Assembly (NCBI GenBank): GCA_937901475.1
Contig: CALGTL010000142.1
Location: 1 to 42,935 of the forward strand
Origin: an uncultured Dehalococcoidia bacterium
GTDB taxonomy: Bacteria > Chloroflexota > Dehalococcoidia > Lucifugimonadales > Australimonadaceae
Reading direction: 5' to 3'
DNA: 42,935 nucleotides
Shown here: positions 28,710 to 39,591 of the stretch, in pieces
How the letters are laid out: every line of letters begins with the position of its first letter
How positions within the stretch are numbered: position 1 is the stretch's first letter
Notes under the pieces: model-generated
What the model was told of the DNA's origin: nothing
What the model saw: only the letters and a program-made list of their open reading frames with translations
Database searches by the model: none
Made by a program: the position numbers and the translations under genes

Positions 28710-29896
28710 ACGTCACCCTCTCTGATGCAGTCGATCTAGGCATCCGGCTATTTGCGCTATTCAATGTGGTGGCGCTGGGAGCGGTTTCTTTGGTTTGGCT
28801 TGAGCGCCGATTCCTCGGTCGCCTTCAGGGCAGGCCGGGCCCCAATCGCGTGGGCCCGTTCGGGCTCCTGCAGCCGATTGCTGACGCAATCAAACTTATG
28901 TCTAAAGAAGACGTGGCCCCTGGTAGCTCACAGCGCTTGATCTTCTATGCTGCGCCGATTCTGGTGTTCGTGCCCGCTTTTGTAGTTTGGCTAACATTCC
29001 CGTTGGCCCGTGATCTTGTTGTGCGGAACATGGAAATGGGCCTATTCTTTTTTGTGGCAATCTCGACGCTTAGCATCGTCGGCTTGGTGCTCGCAGGTTG
29101 GAGCTCCAATTCTAAGTATGCCATTCTCGGTGGATTTCGGGCTGCTGCTCAGCTGGTGAGCTACGAGATTCCGATCATCACTATGATTCTTGTAGTGGCG
29201 ATGCTGTCAGGATCCCTGGACTTTGTGTCGGTCGTTGATGCCCAGTCTAGAGTGCCGTTCATTTTAGTGGTTCCTCTGGGATTGGTCATTTTCCTGATTG
29301 CGGGTCTGGCCGAGGTAGGGCGGACTCCATTCGATATCTATTTCGCTGAATCGGAGGTCGTTGGTGGCCCGTTTGTCGAGTACAGCGGTGCACACTGGGC
29401 AATCTTTTTCCTGGCTGAATACGTCAATACTTTTGTCTTAGGCATCCTTGGCGCTCTTCTTTTTCTGGGCGGCTGGCGCTGGCCTTTTGGCGAAAACCTC
29501 CCTCAGCTCGCGTCAGTGGCTCTTTTGATGGGCAAGGCGTACTTCATCGTCTTGGTCATCTTCTGGATACGGGGTACATATCCGCGGATGCGCATCGATC
29601 AACTCATGGAGGTCGCATGGAAGTGGCTCATCCCACTTTCCTTCGCGCTGTTCCTTGTGACGGCATTCCAATTAAAGTTTGAGTGGCCCTGGTGGATTCT
29701 GACTATCATGTCGCTTGCCATCCTTGCCGTGCCAGTGCTAGTGCAATCGCAAAAGCAACGCAATCCTGCATTAGCGTTGGCAGCGCGCTATGCAGCAAAC
29801 GCTGTCGTGGTGGAAGCTAAACCCCGCCCGTCACCTGCCGCTGCAGAAGACACGCCTCCGGCAACATCAGAAACGGCAGAAGGGACCAGCGCATGA
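28706..29896 (+). CDS. nuoH: NADH-quinone oxidoreductase subunit H
   Basis: WLERRFLGRLQGRPGPNRVGPFGLLQPIADAIKLMSKED, EVGRTPFDIYFAESEVVGG. TTG start. Confidence 0.95.
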   Translation: MNVTLSDAVDLGIRLFALFNVVALGAVSLVWLERRFLGRLQGRPGPNRVGPFGLLQPIADAIKLMSKEDVAPGSSQRLIFYAAPILVFVPAFVVWLTFPLARDLVVRNMEMGLFFFVAISTLSIVGLVLAGWSSNSKYAILGGFRAAAQLVSYEIPIITMILVVAMLSGSLDFVSVVDAQSRVPFILVVPLGLVIFLIAGLAEVGRTPFDIYFAESEVVGGPFVEYSGAHWAIFFLAEYVNTFVLGILGALLFLGGWRWPFGENLPQLASVALLMGKAYFIVLVIFWIRGTYPRMRIDQLMEVAWKWLIPLSFALFLVTAFQLKFEWPWWILTIMSLAILAVPVLVQSQKQRNPALALAARYAANAVVVEAKPRPSPAAAEDTPPATSETAEGTSA

Positions 29897-30501
29897 TTTC
29901 TGGCCTCAAGGGAATGTTGGTCACTTTGCGGTGGCTTGGGAAGAGGAATATCACCGCGAACTACCCGAAAGAGCACCTGCCTGTGCAGGAGCGTTTCATG
30001 GGCTTTCCAGGCTTGCTCTGGGATGAAACCGCCGATGAGCCGTTTTGCACGGGATGCATGGTTTGCGTGCGGGAATGCCCTACTCAGTGTATGACGGCGA
30101 TTATGCATGACAATCCGAACGCGGTTGAGGGGAAGAGCCACCGAAGGAAGATTATCGAGACATTCGAGATTAACTTGAACCGTTGTATCTTGTGTGGCAT
30201 CTGCGTGGATGTTTGTAACTTCGACGCCATCGCGATGTCCCATGAGCATGAACTCGCAAGCTTCGCCCGCACCGGTGCCCGTGCTGATTTGGGTTTGTTG
30301 CTTGATCTAGGCCGTAAGTTCCAGGCCGAGGTCGTGTGGGCACCCAAGAGTGCCGATCGAAATGTTGCAAGCGTGGTACTTACTAAACGGGCCGCTGCTG
30401 AAGCGGCAAAGGTTGCCGCCGCCGATGCTGCACCTCAGGCCGATGCGGCCACTCTAGAGGCCTCGGCCAAAGAAGAACCTTCTGAGGAGAGAGGTTCCTA
30501 A
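29893..30501 (+). CDS. nuoI: NADH-quinone oxidoreductase subunit I (2x[4Fe-4S])
   Basis: CTGCMVCVRECPTQC and CILCGICVDVCNFDAI; Ala/Glu-rich C-terminal extension. Confidence 0.94.
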   Translation: MISGLKGMLVTLRWLGKRNITANYPKEHLPVQERFMGFPGLLWDETADEPFCTGCMVCVRECPTQCMTAIMHDNPNAVEGKSHRRKIIETFEINLNRCILCGICVDVCNFDAIAMSHEHELASFARTGARADLGLLLDLGRKFQAEVVWAPKSADRNVASVVLTKRAAAEAAKVAAADAAPQADAATLEASAKEEPSEERGS

Positions 30502-30502
30502 C

Positions 30503-31015
30503 ATGGGACTAATTCTCTTCTACATCCTTGGTGGACTCACACTCGTCGCAGCGTTGGGTGTGGTGACAACGCGTAACATTGTTTATGGCGCATTGTTTCT
30601 CTTAGTAGCGATGTCAGGTGTCGCTGGCTTGTTTGTGCTGCTTTTTGCCGAGTTTCTGGCGTTGGTTCAACTGCTGATTTACGGCGGAGCAATCATTATC
30701 GTCATTCTTTTTGCGCTAATGCTTACGCGGACGACGGATTTCTCGGTTGCTACGGAACACCGGCGGTGGCCGATGGCAGCGGTAATCTCGTTAGCGTTGT
30801 TCGGGTTACTAGCAGGAGCTGCTATTGGTGACTCCGGCGATTACAACACCTACCAGCGCTCAGGGATTAGTATCGAGGAGTTGGGTAAGGGCCTGTTCGA
30901 GAACTGGGCGGTGCCTTTCGAGATTGCATCGATTGTGCTGCTCGTGGCACTTATCGGCGCTATCGTTATAGGGCGCTCGGGTGAAGAAGAGGGCGGGGAG
31001 GGAGATCAAGGATGA
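30503..31015 (+). CDS. nuoJ: NADH-quinone oxidoreductase subunit J
   Basis: NIVYGALFLLVAMSGVAGLFVLLFAEFLALVQLLIYGGAIIIVILFALML. Confidence 0.93.
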   Translation: MGLILFYILGGLTLVAALGVVTTRNIVYGALFLLVAMSGVAGLFVLLFAEFLALVQLLIYGGAIIIVILFALMLTRTTDFSVATEHRRWPMAAVISLALFGLLAGAAIGDSGDYNTYQRSGISIEELGKGLFENWAVPFEIASIVLLVALIGAIVIGRSGEEEGGEGDQG

Positions 31016-31323
31016 TTCTTGAACTCGCCCACTTTCAGATACTTGCAGCGGCGCTATTTTGCCTGGGCCTCTATGGCGTACTCGCCCGTAGGAGCGCGGT
31101 GATGGTGTTGATGGCCGTTGAGTTGATGCTTAATGCCGTGAATATCAACCTCGTGGCGTTTTCTGCTTTTCGGGATATCTCTATCGTTACTGGGCAGGTT
31201 ATTGCCATTTTTGTAATCACTGTCGCAGCGGCTGAAATCGGCTTGGCATTAGCGGTCATCATGCGTCTATACCGTCGACGCGGGACCGTGAATGTCGATG
31301 AAATAGATTGGATGAAGGGTTAG
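31012..31323 (+). CDS. nuoK: NADH-quinone oxidoreductase subunit K
   Basis: VLMAVELMLNAVNINLVAFS and VAAAEIGLALAVIMRLYRRRGTVNVDEI. Confidence 0.95.
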   Translation: MILELAHFQILAAALFCLGLYGVLARRSAVMVLMAVELMLNAVNINLVAFSAFRDISIVTGQVIAIFVITVAAAEIGLALAVIMRLYRRRGTVNVDEIDWMKG

Positions 31324-31324
31324 C

Positions 31325-33220
31325 TTGGGAATAGAAGAAGCTTGGCTCATCCCCACTTACGGGTTTATCGCTTTCGGCGTCATCGCGCTGTTTGGGCGAT
31401 ATCTTCCGTCACAGGGTAAGCACCTCTCGATAATAGCTATCGTTGCGGCATTCGTGACGTTCTGGCCCGTGTTGTTCGACTTCGTCAGCAAGGGAGTGGG
31501 CGAGTACCACGTGCCTCGCGTATGGTTCTCCGCAGGTGATATCAGTGTTGGTTCGGGCATGATTATTGACCCATTGACTATAGTAATGTTGGCGCTGGTG
31601 ACCTTAGTGGCCTCGCTCGTGCAGATCTACTCGCTGGGGTACATGCGCCATTCTCACAAAGGGCACATAGCAGACGACCCGCGCATCGGCTGGTACTTCG
31701 CAGTGCACTCCTTGTTTACGGCTGCGATGCTGACGCTGGTACTTGCAGACAACTTGCTGTTGCTGTACCTGGCCTGGGAGTTAGTCGGGCTGTGTTCCTA
31801 CTTTCTTATCGGGTTCTGGTGGGAGCGAAAATCTGCGGTTAATGCCTCTAAGAAAGCGTTCATTACTACTCGTGTAGGAGACGTTGGGCTACTCATAGGT
31901 ATCCTGATTCTGGTCGCGGAAACGGGAACATTCGATATCTCTGACATTATCTACGCCGTCGTCAATGGTGATGTGAGTGAAGGCAAGACAACGCTCGCGG
32001 CATTCATGATTTTCTTGGGGGCGATGGGTAAGTCTGCCCAATTTCCTCTGCACGTGTGGTTGCCTGACGCAATGGAAGGCCCTACTCCCGTTAGCGCATT
32101 GATTCATGCTGCAACGATGGTGACTGCCGGGGTTTTCTTGGTTGCGCGACTGCTGCCGATTTATGAAATGGCTGAGTCCGCCCAGATGTTCATTGCGATC
32201 ATCGGTATTGTCACGGCTCTGATGGGCGCGACGCTGGCGCTAGTGGTTACGGACCTAAAACGAATGCTCGCCTACTCCACGATGAGTCACCTGGGGTTCA
32301 TGATGCTGACTCTGGGAGCTGGGGGCTTCACGGCTGCTGCGTTCCACCTGCTCATGCACGGCGTTTCGAAGGCAATGTTGTTTCTCAGTGCGGGCTCAAT
32401 CATGCACGCGATGAATGATGAGACAGACATGAATAAGATGGGCGGACTGAGGCATCGCATGCCAATAACAGGTGCGGCGTTCACCATTGGCGCGTTATCG
32501 TTATCGGGTATTGCGCCGTTAGCTGCGTTCTGGAGTAAGGACGAAATGCTTCTCGCCATCCAAGATCGACTTAGCCCCGTCTTCGTCGTTTTGTTCTTGG
32601 TTGCGGTGGTATTGAGCGCGCTGTACATGTCGCGTGCAACATATTTGGTTTTCTTCGGACCGCTCAAAGTGGAGAACCGAAGGGTTCATGAATCTCCGGC
32701 ACTGATGAGTATGCCGCTTGTCGTGTTAGCAGTATTGTCCGTTTTCGCCGGATTCATCGCGTTGCCTTTGGGGGGCGGTTACGAGGGTATCGGGCGTTTC
32801 TTGTTCTATGGTGAACATGGTCACGATTTCGAGTTCCAGCCGCTGTGGACAGTGGTTAGCATCGTGCTAGCCACCGGCGGGTTTGGGTTTGGGATTTGGC
32901 TCTATAAGTCCAAGCGAACTACCGTCGATAACCTCCGTGTTCGGTTTGAGGGTGTGCATCGTGTGCTTATCAACCGCTACTACATGGATACTGCGTACCA
33001 ATGGATTGTCGATCGTGTTGTTCTTGCTCTAGGAAGGTCCGTGGCGCTGTTTGACCGCACTATCGTTAACGACCGAGGAGTGAACGGTGCGGGCTTGACC
33101 GTGCTGGGAATGGGCAAGCGTCTCCGCTCCCATGTGACAGGCTTATTTGCGGATTACGGATTGGCAATGGGGTCCGGAGTCGTCGCAATAGCGCTCTACG
33201 TCTGGTTGAGGTCCGTTTAG
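31325..33220 (+). CDS. nuoL: NADH-quinone oxidoreductase subunit L
   Basis: LAWELVGLCSYFLIGFWW, LPDAMEGPTPVSALIHAATMVTAGVFLVAR, AYSTMSHLGFMM. TTG start. Confidence 0.95.
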   Translation: MGIEEAWLIPTYGFIAFGVIALFGRYLPSQGKHLSIIAIVAAFVTFWPVLFDFVSKGVGEYHVPRVWFSAGDISVGSGMIIDPLTIVMLALVTLVASLVQIYSLGYMRHSHKGHIADDPRIGWYFAVHSLFTAAMLTLVLADNLLLLYLAWELVGLCSYFLIGFWWERKSAVNASKKAFITTRVGDVGLLIGILILVAETGTFDISDIIYAVVNGDVSEGKTTLAAFMIFLGAMGKSAQFPLHVWLPDAMEGPTPVSALIHAATMVTAGVFLVARLLPIYEMAESAQMFIAIIGIVTALMGATLALVVTDLKRMLAYSTMSHLGFMMLTLGAGGFTAAAFHLLMHGVSKAMLFLSAGSIMHAMNDETDMNKMGGLRHRMPITGAAFTIGALSLSGIAPLAAFWSKDEMLLAIQDRLSPVFVVLFLVAVVLSALYMSRATYLVFFGPLKVENRRVHESPALMSMPLVVLAVLSVFAGFIALPLGGGYEGIGRFLFYGEHGHDFEFQPLWTVVSIVLATGGFGFGIWLYKSKRTTVDNLRVRFEGVHRVLINRYYMDTAYQWIVDRVVLALGRSVALFDRTIVNDRGVNGAGLTVLGMGKRLRSHVTGLFADYGLAMGSGVVAIALYVWLRSV

Positions 33221-34735
33221 ATGAATTACGCAGAGCGCCACGTCCTTGAAACGCTGATTTACCTGCCGATGCTTGCGGCGTTGGTTTTGGTGTTTGTTCC
33301 GCGCCCACAGAAGACTGTCATTCGCTGGATCAGCATAGGCTCAGCGATTGCGCTGCTTGTGATGTCGGTTTATGCGTTCCTTGCATTCGATTACGATGGC
33401 GGCGCGCGCTTCCAACTTCAACGTTCCTATCCATGGCTTGAGATATTGGGTATTGAGTTCGCGATGGGTATCGATGGAATCGCTGCACCCATGGTTTTGC
33501 TAACGGGTATCGTGAGCGCTGCGGGAGCAATCGTTGCGGCGAACATTCAACGAGACAACAAGGATTACTACATCCTTCTGTTCTTGCTAATCGCAGGGGT
33601 CTACGGGACGTTCGTTTCCATGGATCTGTTCTTCTTCTTTTTCTTCTACGAGCTGGCCATCGTGCCTATGTACCTGCTTATTGGAATCTGGGGCAGCAGC
33701 TCCAAATTTAAGGATTTTGACCGCCCAAAAGAGTATGGCGCACTCAAGTTAGTAATGATGATTGTTGCTGCGAGTTTGCTGATCTGGATAGTCATCATCG
33801 GGATTTATGCTGAGGCGGCCGCAGGTTCATTCAACATTGAAATTATCATGGCGCAGGTGAATGCTCCTGGGCGATTCTCTGAGACATTCCAAAGTGTCAT
33901 GTTCCTCATGACGATGGTTGGTTTCGGCGTGTTGGCAGGTATGTGGCCGTTCCATACTTGGTCTCCAGATGGTCACGTAGCCGCTCCCACTTCTGTGAGC
34001 ATGTTGCACGCTGGCGTGCTGATGAAGCTTGGCGGTTTTGGCATCATTCGTATTGGAATGATGTTGCTGCCGGAGGGAATGCAGCAATGGGCACTGCTCC
34101 TATTCATAATTGGCACAATCAACGTAATTTACGGGGCGGTGTCTGCTCTCGCGCAGCATGACCTCAAGTACGTTATTGGTTACTCCAGTGTGAGTCACAT
34201 GGGCTACGTATTCATGGGTATAGCAACAATGACCAGCGTAGGCCTTACTGGGGCAACTCTCCAAATGTTTGCGCACGGGATAATGACGGCCCTCTTCTTC
34301 ACGGTTGTAGGGGGCATCTACGAGCGTACGCACACACGGGATACGTTAGTGCTTAATGGCTTGGCCTCGAAGATGAAATGGGGAACAGCCTTCTTCGTCA
34401 TAGCTGGCCTGGCATCATTGGGACTGCCAGGTCTCGCAGGGTTCGTTGCTGAGTTGTTGGTATTCATTGGGGCATTCCGCACTGAACCCATCTTGGGTGC
34501 GCTGGGAGTGCTCGGTGCAGCGATTACGGCTGTTTATATCCTGCGGCTTATTGGCAGGACGTTCTACGGCGAACGCGATAAGAAATGGGACAACATTACG
34601 GACCTCACCTCTCGCGAGTTCATTGCGGCAACCATTCTGGTGTTGCCCTTGTTCTACATAGGCCTTTACCCGCAGCCTCTGTTGCGTGTTATACGACCAG
34701 GCGTAGACGCAATTCTTGCTGGATTGGGGGCCTAG
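33221..34735 (+). CDS. nuoM: NADH-quinone oxidoreductase subunit M
   Basis: FFFFFFYELAIVPMYLLIGIWG, FHTWSPDGHVAAPTSVSMLHAGVLMKLGGFG, GYSSVSHMGYV. Confidence 0.95.
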   Translation: MNYAERHVLETLIYLPMLAALVLVFVPRPQKTVIRWISIGSAIALLVMSVYAFLAFDYDGGARFQLQRSYPWLEILGIEFAMGIDGIAAPMVLLTGIVSAAGAIVAANIQRDNKDYYILLFLLIAGVYGTFVSMDLFFFFFFYELAIVPMYLLIGIWGSSSKFKDFDRPKEYGALKLVMMIVAASLLIWIVIIGIYAEAAAGSFNIEIIMAQVNAPGRFSETFQSVMFLMTMVGFGVLAGMWPFHTWSPDGHVAAPTSVSMLHAGVLMKLGGFGIIRIGMMLLPEGMQQWALLLFIIGTINVIYGAVSALAQHDLKYVIGYSSVSHMGYVFMGIATMTSVGLTGATLQMFAHGIMTALFFTVVGGIYERTHTRDTLVLNGLASKMKWGTAFFVIAGLASLGLPGLAGFVAELLVFIGAFRTEPILGALGVLGAAITAVYILRLIGRTFYGERDKKWDNITDLTSREFIAATILVLPLFYIGLYPQPLLRVIRPGVDAILAGLGA

Positions 34736-34738
34736 CTA

Positions 34739-36199
34739 ATGAACGCGGATTTCACCCTATTGATTCCCGAATTCATCCTTGCTGGTGCGGGGTTTCTTGT
34801 TCTGCTTGTTGATTTACTCTTACCCCGCGAACAAGAGCACAGGCGAAACGCTTTCACGTCGGCAACGGCTGTGCTTGGTCTGGCTGTAACAGGCGTAGTT
34901 GCAGCGACTACCCAGATGAACACGGGTGAGAGTTTCCATGATGGGTTGTTGTTTATTGATCGCTACTCATTGTTGTTTAAGGTCCTGTTCGTGGGCATCG
35001 GTATCGCAGTAGTGGTCATGTCAGTGGACTACGTAGCCGAGAAGATGAGCCATCCTGGAGAGTACTACGCGCTGATTATCTTTGCGGTACTGGGTGCAAC
35101 GCTGATGGCGGAGTCAGGTGAGCTACTCACCGCGTTTATCTCCATTGAGCTTTTATCGTTCTCGCTATACGTTTTGGTTGGTCTCAGCAGAGGGGACGCG
35201 CGTACCGCAGAGGCGAGCACGAAATACATCCTGCTGGGCGCAATCTCTACCGCAATAATGCTTTACGGCATCAGCCAGCTATTCGGCGTGATGGGTACTA
35301 CTCGCTTCACTGAGATGGGTGGATTGCTTGCTGCTGCTGGCGACTGGGATATGACATTGATCTCGGGATTTGTGATGGTTTTGGCAGGCCTTGGCTTCAA
35401 GCTTTCGATGGCGCCATTCCACATGTGGGCACCGGATGTCTATGAAGGTGCGCCTACACCAATAACGGCACTCATTGCGACTTTGTCTAAGGCTGCTGCG
35501 ATTGCGCTGCTGCTACGCTTTCTCGCTGAGGTAGGTTCAGGAGCAGTTCATGAGTGGCGCATGCCGCTTGCAGTGCTTGCTGCTGCGACAATGGTCATTG
35601 GGTCATTATCGGCACTTCCTCAGACCAATATAAAGCGCCTGCTCGCTTATAGTTCCATTGCGCAGATTGGGTTCGTGCTGGTTGGCATTGTCCCGAATAC
35701 AGTAATTGGCGCCAACGCAGTGCTCTTGCATGTTATTGGGTACGCGTTCACGAACCTAGCGGCTTTTACCGTCGTTATCATTATTGAGTTGAAATTGGGC
35801 AAGGAAACCATCGCCGATTTCGCAGGCTTGTCCAAGCGGGCACCCGTTCTGGCCATGATAATGACTGGTGCACTGTTCTCTCTAGCAGGATTACCCATCT
35901 TTGCAGGATTTCTTACGAAGTTCTATCTGTTTACTTCGGCAGTGGATAAAAGCCTCGAATGGCTTGTTGTTGTCGCGGTCGCTACGAGTGTAATTTCTCT
36001 TTATTATTACATTCGTATCGTTCGCGAGATGTATATCACTGAAACAGAGGATGAATCTAAGTTGCCTGTGCCTGCGCTATTGGGATTGCTGGCTTGGGTA
36101 CTCTTCGCGGGTACCATCGCGGTAGGTATTTACCCCGCACCATTCGTCGATGCAACTAACGCTGCCGTTACAGTGTTGACTCCTTGGGTCGCACTTTAG
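34739..36199 (+). CDS. nuoN: NADH-quinone oxidoreductase subunit N
   Basis: ELLSFSLYVLVGLSR, APFHMWAPDVYEGAPTPITALIATLSKAAA, LLAYSSIAQIGFVLVG. Confidence 0.95.
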   Translation: MNADFTLLIPEFILAGAGFLVLLVDLLLPREQEHRRNAFTSATAVLGLAVTGVVAATTQMNTGESFHDGLLFIDRYSLLFKVLFVGIGIAVVVMSVDYVAEKMSHPGEYYALIIFAVLGATLMAESGELLTAFISIELLSFSLYVLVGLSRGDARTAEASTKYILLGAISTAIMLYGISQLFGVMGTTRFTEMGGLLAAAGDWDMTLISGFVMVLAGLGFKLSMAPFHMWAPDVYEGAPTPITALIATLSKAAAIALLLRFLAEVGSGAVHEWRMPLAVLAAATMVIGSLSALPQTNIKRLLAYSSIAQIGFVLVGIVPNTVIGANAVLLHVIGYAFTNLAAFTVVIIIELKLGKETIADFAGLSKRAPVLAMIMTGALFSLAGLPIFAGFLTKFYLFTSAVDKSLEWLVVVAVATSVISLYYYIRIVREMYITETEDESKLPVPALLGLLAWVLFAGTIAVGIYPAPFVDATNAAVTVLTPWVAL

Positions 36200-36243
36200 G
36201 CACGAACCCCGGACGAGATTGGCGATTTTATATTGCGACTCAA

Positions 36244-36308
36244 GCGTGGGTTGCTGTAAAACAGCCCCTTTCGGTTGTTGCCAAGAACTAAAGGACCGGG
36301 GCCCACGC
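36244..36308. other. Structured intergenic element (candidate RNA or terminator-like fold)
   Basis: Closing stem GCGTGGG (36244-36250)/CCCACGC (36302-36308) encloses hairpin GCTGT-AAA-ACAGC (36253-36265) and a stem CCC-TTT-CGGT (36266-36275)/ACCG-GGG (36295-36301). No clear U-tract on either side. Confidence 0.4.
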
Positions 36309-36363
36309 TCTCGCACGCTACATCATGCTAGGGGACAACGCTATCGTGTTCTGGAAGCATTCA

Positions 36364-36918
36364 CTAGCGCAGGAGCGCTTCTTCAAGTTCATCGCGCTCG
36401 CGTGCGACCGTGATGGCCTTTTCGACTGCATCGCGTGGCGAACCTGCGTGGATGATATGGAGAGGTAAGTCACCCCGGTCAGGTAGCTGCCAGGTCTCTA
36501 GACCAACCACTGGGATGCCGTCTCCTAGAGCATGTCCAATTTCTGACAACGTGCCGTATGCGCCATCGATTGCGATTGCTGCGCGGCCCGTTTTAACAAC
36601 GATGACATTCCGTGCGTAGCCCATCCCTGTCATGATAGGGATGTCGATATAGTCGTTGGCGGTCAGAGGCTCATTGCCGGGAAGGATACCAATGGTTGTA
36701 CCGCCGGCAGACTTAGCACCCCTGCAGACGGCTTCCATCACTCCTTGTAGTCCGCCGCAGACGACCATCGCTCCACGATGTGCGAGCTCGCAACCGACCT
36801 CTTCAGCTAACGCGATCGCGTGTGGCGGAGGATTACCACCGCCGATTACAGCGATTATCAGAGGGCACCCGTTCGGCATTAGCAGGGATGGGCGGGGAAG
36901 TTGAGAATCATTGCTCAT
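36364..36918 (-). CDS. TIGR00725-like protein (Rossmann-fold, DprA/LOG-related)
   Basis: IAVIGGGNPPPHAIALAEEVGCELAHRGAMVVCGGLQGVMEAVCRGAKSAGG and AAIAIDGAYGTLSEIGHALGDGIPVVGLETW. Confidence 0.85.
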   Translation of the reverse strand: MSNDSQLPRPSLLMPNGCPLIIAVIGGGNPPPHAIALAEEVGCELAHRGAMVVCGGLQGVMEAVCRGAKSAGGTTIGILPGNEPLTANDYIDIPIMTGMGYARNVIVVKTGRAAIAIDGAYGTLSEIGHALGDGIPVVGLETWQLPDRGDLPLHIIHAGSPRDAVEKAITVARERDELEEALLR

Positions 36919-36984
36919 ATAGGGCCTCCAAATAGCGATAGCGAGGAGTTTACCGGTATGCGCGTATACGTGCTCACAGGCTAG

Positions 36985-38337
<1,353 letters not shown>

Positions 38338-38444
38338 TTCCGTATTGTTAGCGATAGCAAACGGAAGGAGAGCTCCGTTGAAGACAACGCGAGAGGCAGG
38401 TAGCATTGGGACTCGTGGAAAGCGACCCCATAGGAGGATTGGAT

Positions 38445-39458
38445 ATGACGACACGCGTAGGCATCAATGGCTTCGGCCGGATTGGTCGACAGGTGCTGCG
38501 TGCCACGATGATGCGGCACCCTGGCGAGCTCGAGATTGTGGCCGTGAACGACCTGGCTGACCCCAAAGCCAATGCGCATCTTTTCAAGTACGACACCAAT
38601 TTCGGCGTCTACCCTGGCACTGTGCAGGCGATTGACGGGGGCATCGAAATCGATGGGAAGTTGATTAAGTCCGTATCTGAGCGCGACCCCGCGAAATTGC
38701 CATGGGGCGACTTGGGCGTCGACTTGGTTATAGAGTCGACGGGTTTCTTCACCAACGGCGAGAAAGCGGCCGCTCACATCGAGGCAGGCGCTAAGAAGGT
38801 CATTATCTCTGCTCCTGCAACCAACGAAGATAAAACCCTCGTACTTGGCGTGAACGCAGAGGAATATGACCCGGCTACTCATCATGTAGTCTCTAACGCG
38901 TCCTGTACGACCAACTGTGTGGCCACCATGATTAAAGTGCTTCATGATAGCTTCGGTGTGAAACACGGTCTGATGACTACAGTGCACGCGTATACCAATG
39001 ATCAGCAAATCCTAGACCAAGCTCACCCTGATCTTCGCCGCGCCCGAGCAGCCGCTGCCAACATTATTCCCACTAACACGGGTGCAGCGAAGGTTGTCGG
39101 GGTGGTGATTCCAGAGCTGAATGGGAAGCTCCACGGCATGGCTCTCCGCGTTCCTGTTTCCGATGGTTCCATTACAGATTTCGTAGCGGTTCTCGATCGC
39201 GATGTGACAGTTGCCGAAGTTAACGCGGCTTATAAGGCTGCTTCCGAAGGCGCGCTCAAAGGGATCATCGAGTATACGGAGGACCCGATCGTCAGTTCTG
39301 ATATTAAGATGAACTCCCATAGCGCTATTATCGATGCTTTGTCGACGATGGTTATGGAAGGCAATATGGTTAAGGTTCTCGGCTGGTACGATAACGAATG
39401 GGGTTACTCTTGCCGCACATCAGACCTTGCTGCTTTTATGGCGGCTAAAGGGTTTTAG
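38445..39458 (+). CDS. gap: Glyceraldehyde-3-phosphate dehydrogenase (type I)
   Basis: TRVGINGFGRIGRQVLRA, SNASCTTNCVATMIKVLHDSFGV, WYDNEWGYSCR. RBS taggagga before ATG 38445. Confidence 0.96.
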   Translation: MTTRVGINGFGRIGRQVLRATMMRHPGELEIVAVNDLADPKANAHLFKYDTNFGVYPGTVQAIDGGIEIDGKLIKSVSERDPAKLPWGDLGVDLVIESTGFFTNGEKAAAHIEAGAKKVIISAPATNEDKTLVLGVNAEEYDPATHHVVSNASCTTNCVATMIKVLHDSFGVKHGLMTTVHAYTNDQQILDQAHPDLRRARAAAANIIPTNTGAAKVVGVVIPELNGKLHGMALRVPVSDGSITDFVAVLDRDVTVAEVNAAYKAASEGALKGIIEYTEDPIVSSDIKMNSHSAIIDALSTMVMEGNMVKVLGWYDNEWGYSCRTSDLAAFMAAKGF

Positions 39459-39480
39459 GCTCTATTGCCGCAGGCAATAT

Positions 39481-39533
39481 CGTTTTCTAATGAAAAAGGC
39501 CGCCTATTAGGCGGCCTTTTTCATTAGAAAACG
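39481..39533. terminator. Bidirectional intrinsic terminator with perfect 24-nt inverted repeat arms
   Basis: CGTTTTCTAATGAAAAAGGCCGCC (39481-39504), TATTA, GGCGGCCTTTTTCATTAGAAAACG (39510-39533). Arms are exact reverse complements. Confidence 0.92.
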
Positions 39534-39591
39534 AACTCTGTGAGCACCAATTTAGTGTGGTGCTCGTAGTTAGGCGTAGATACGCTATAGA

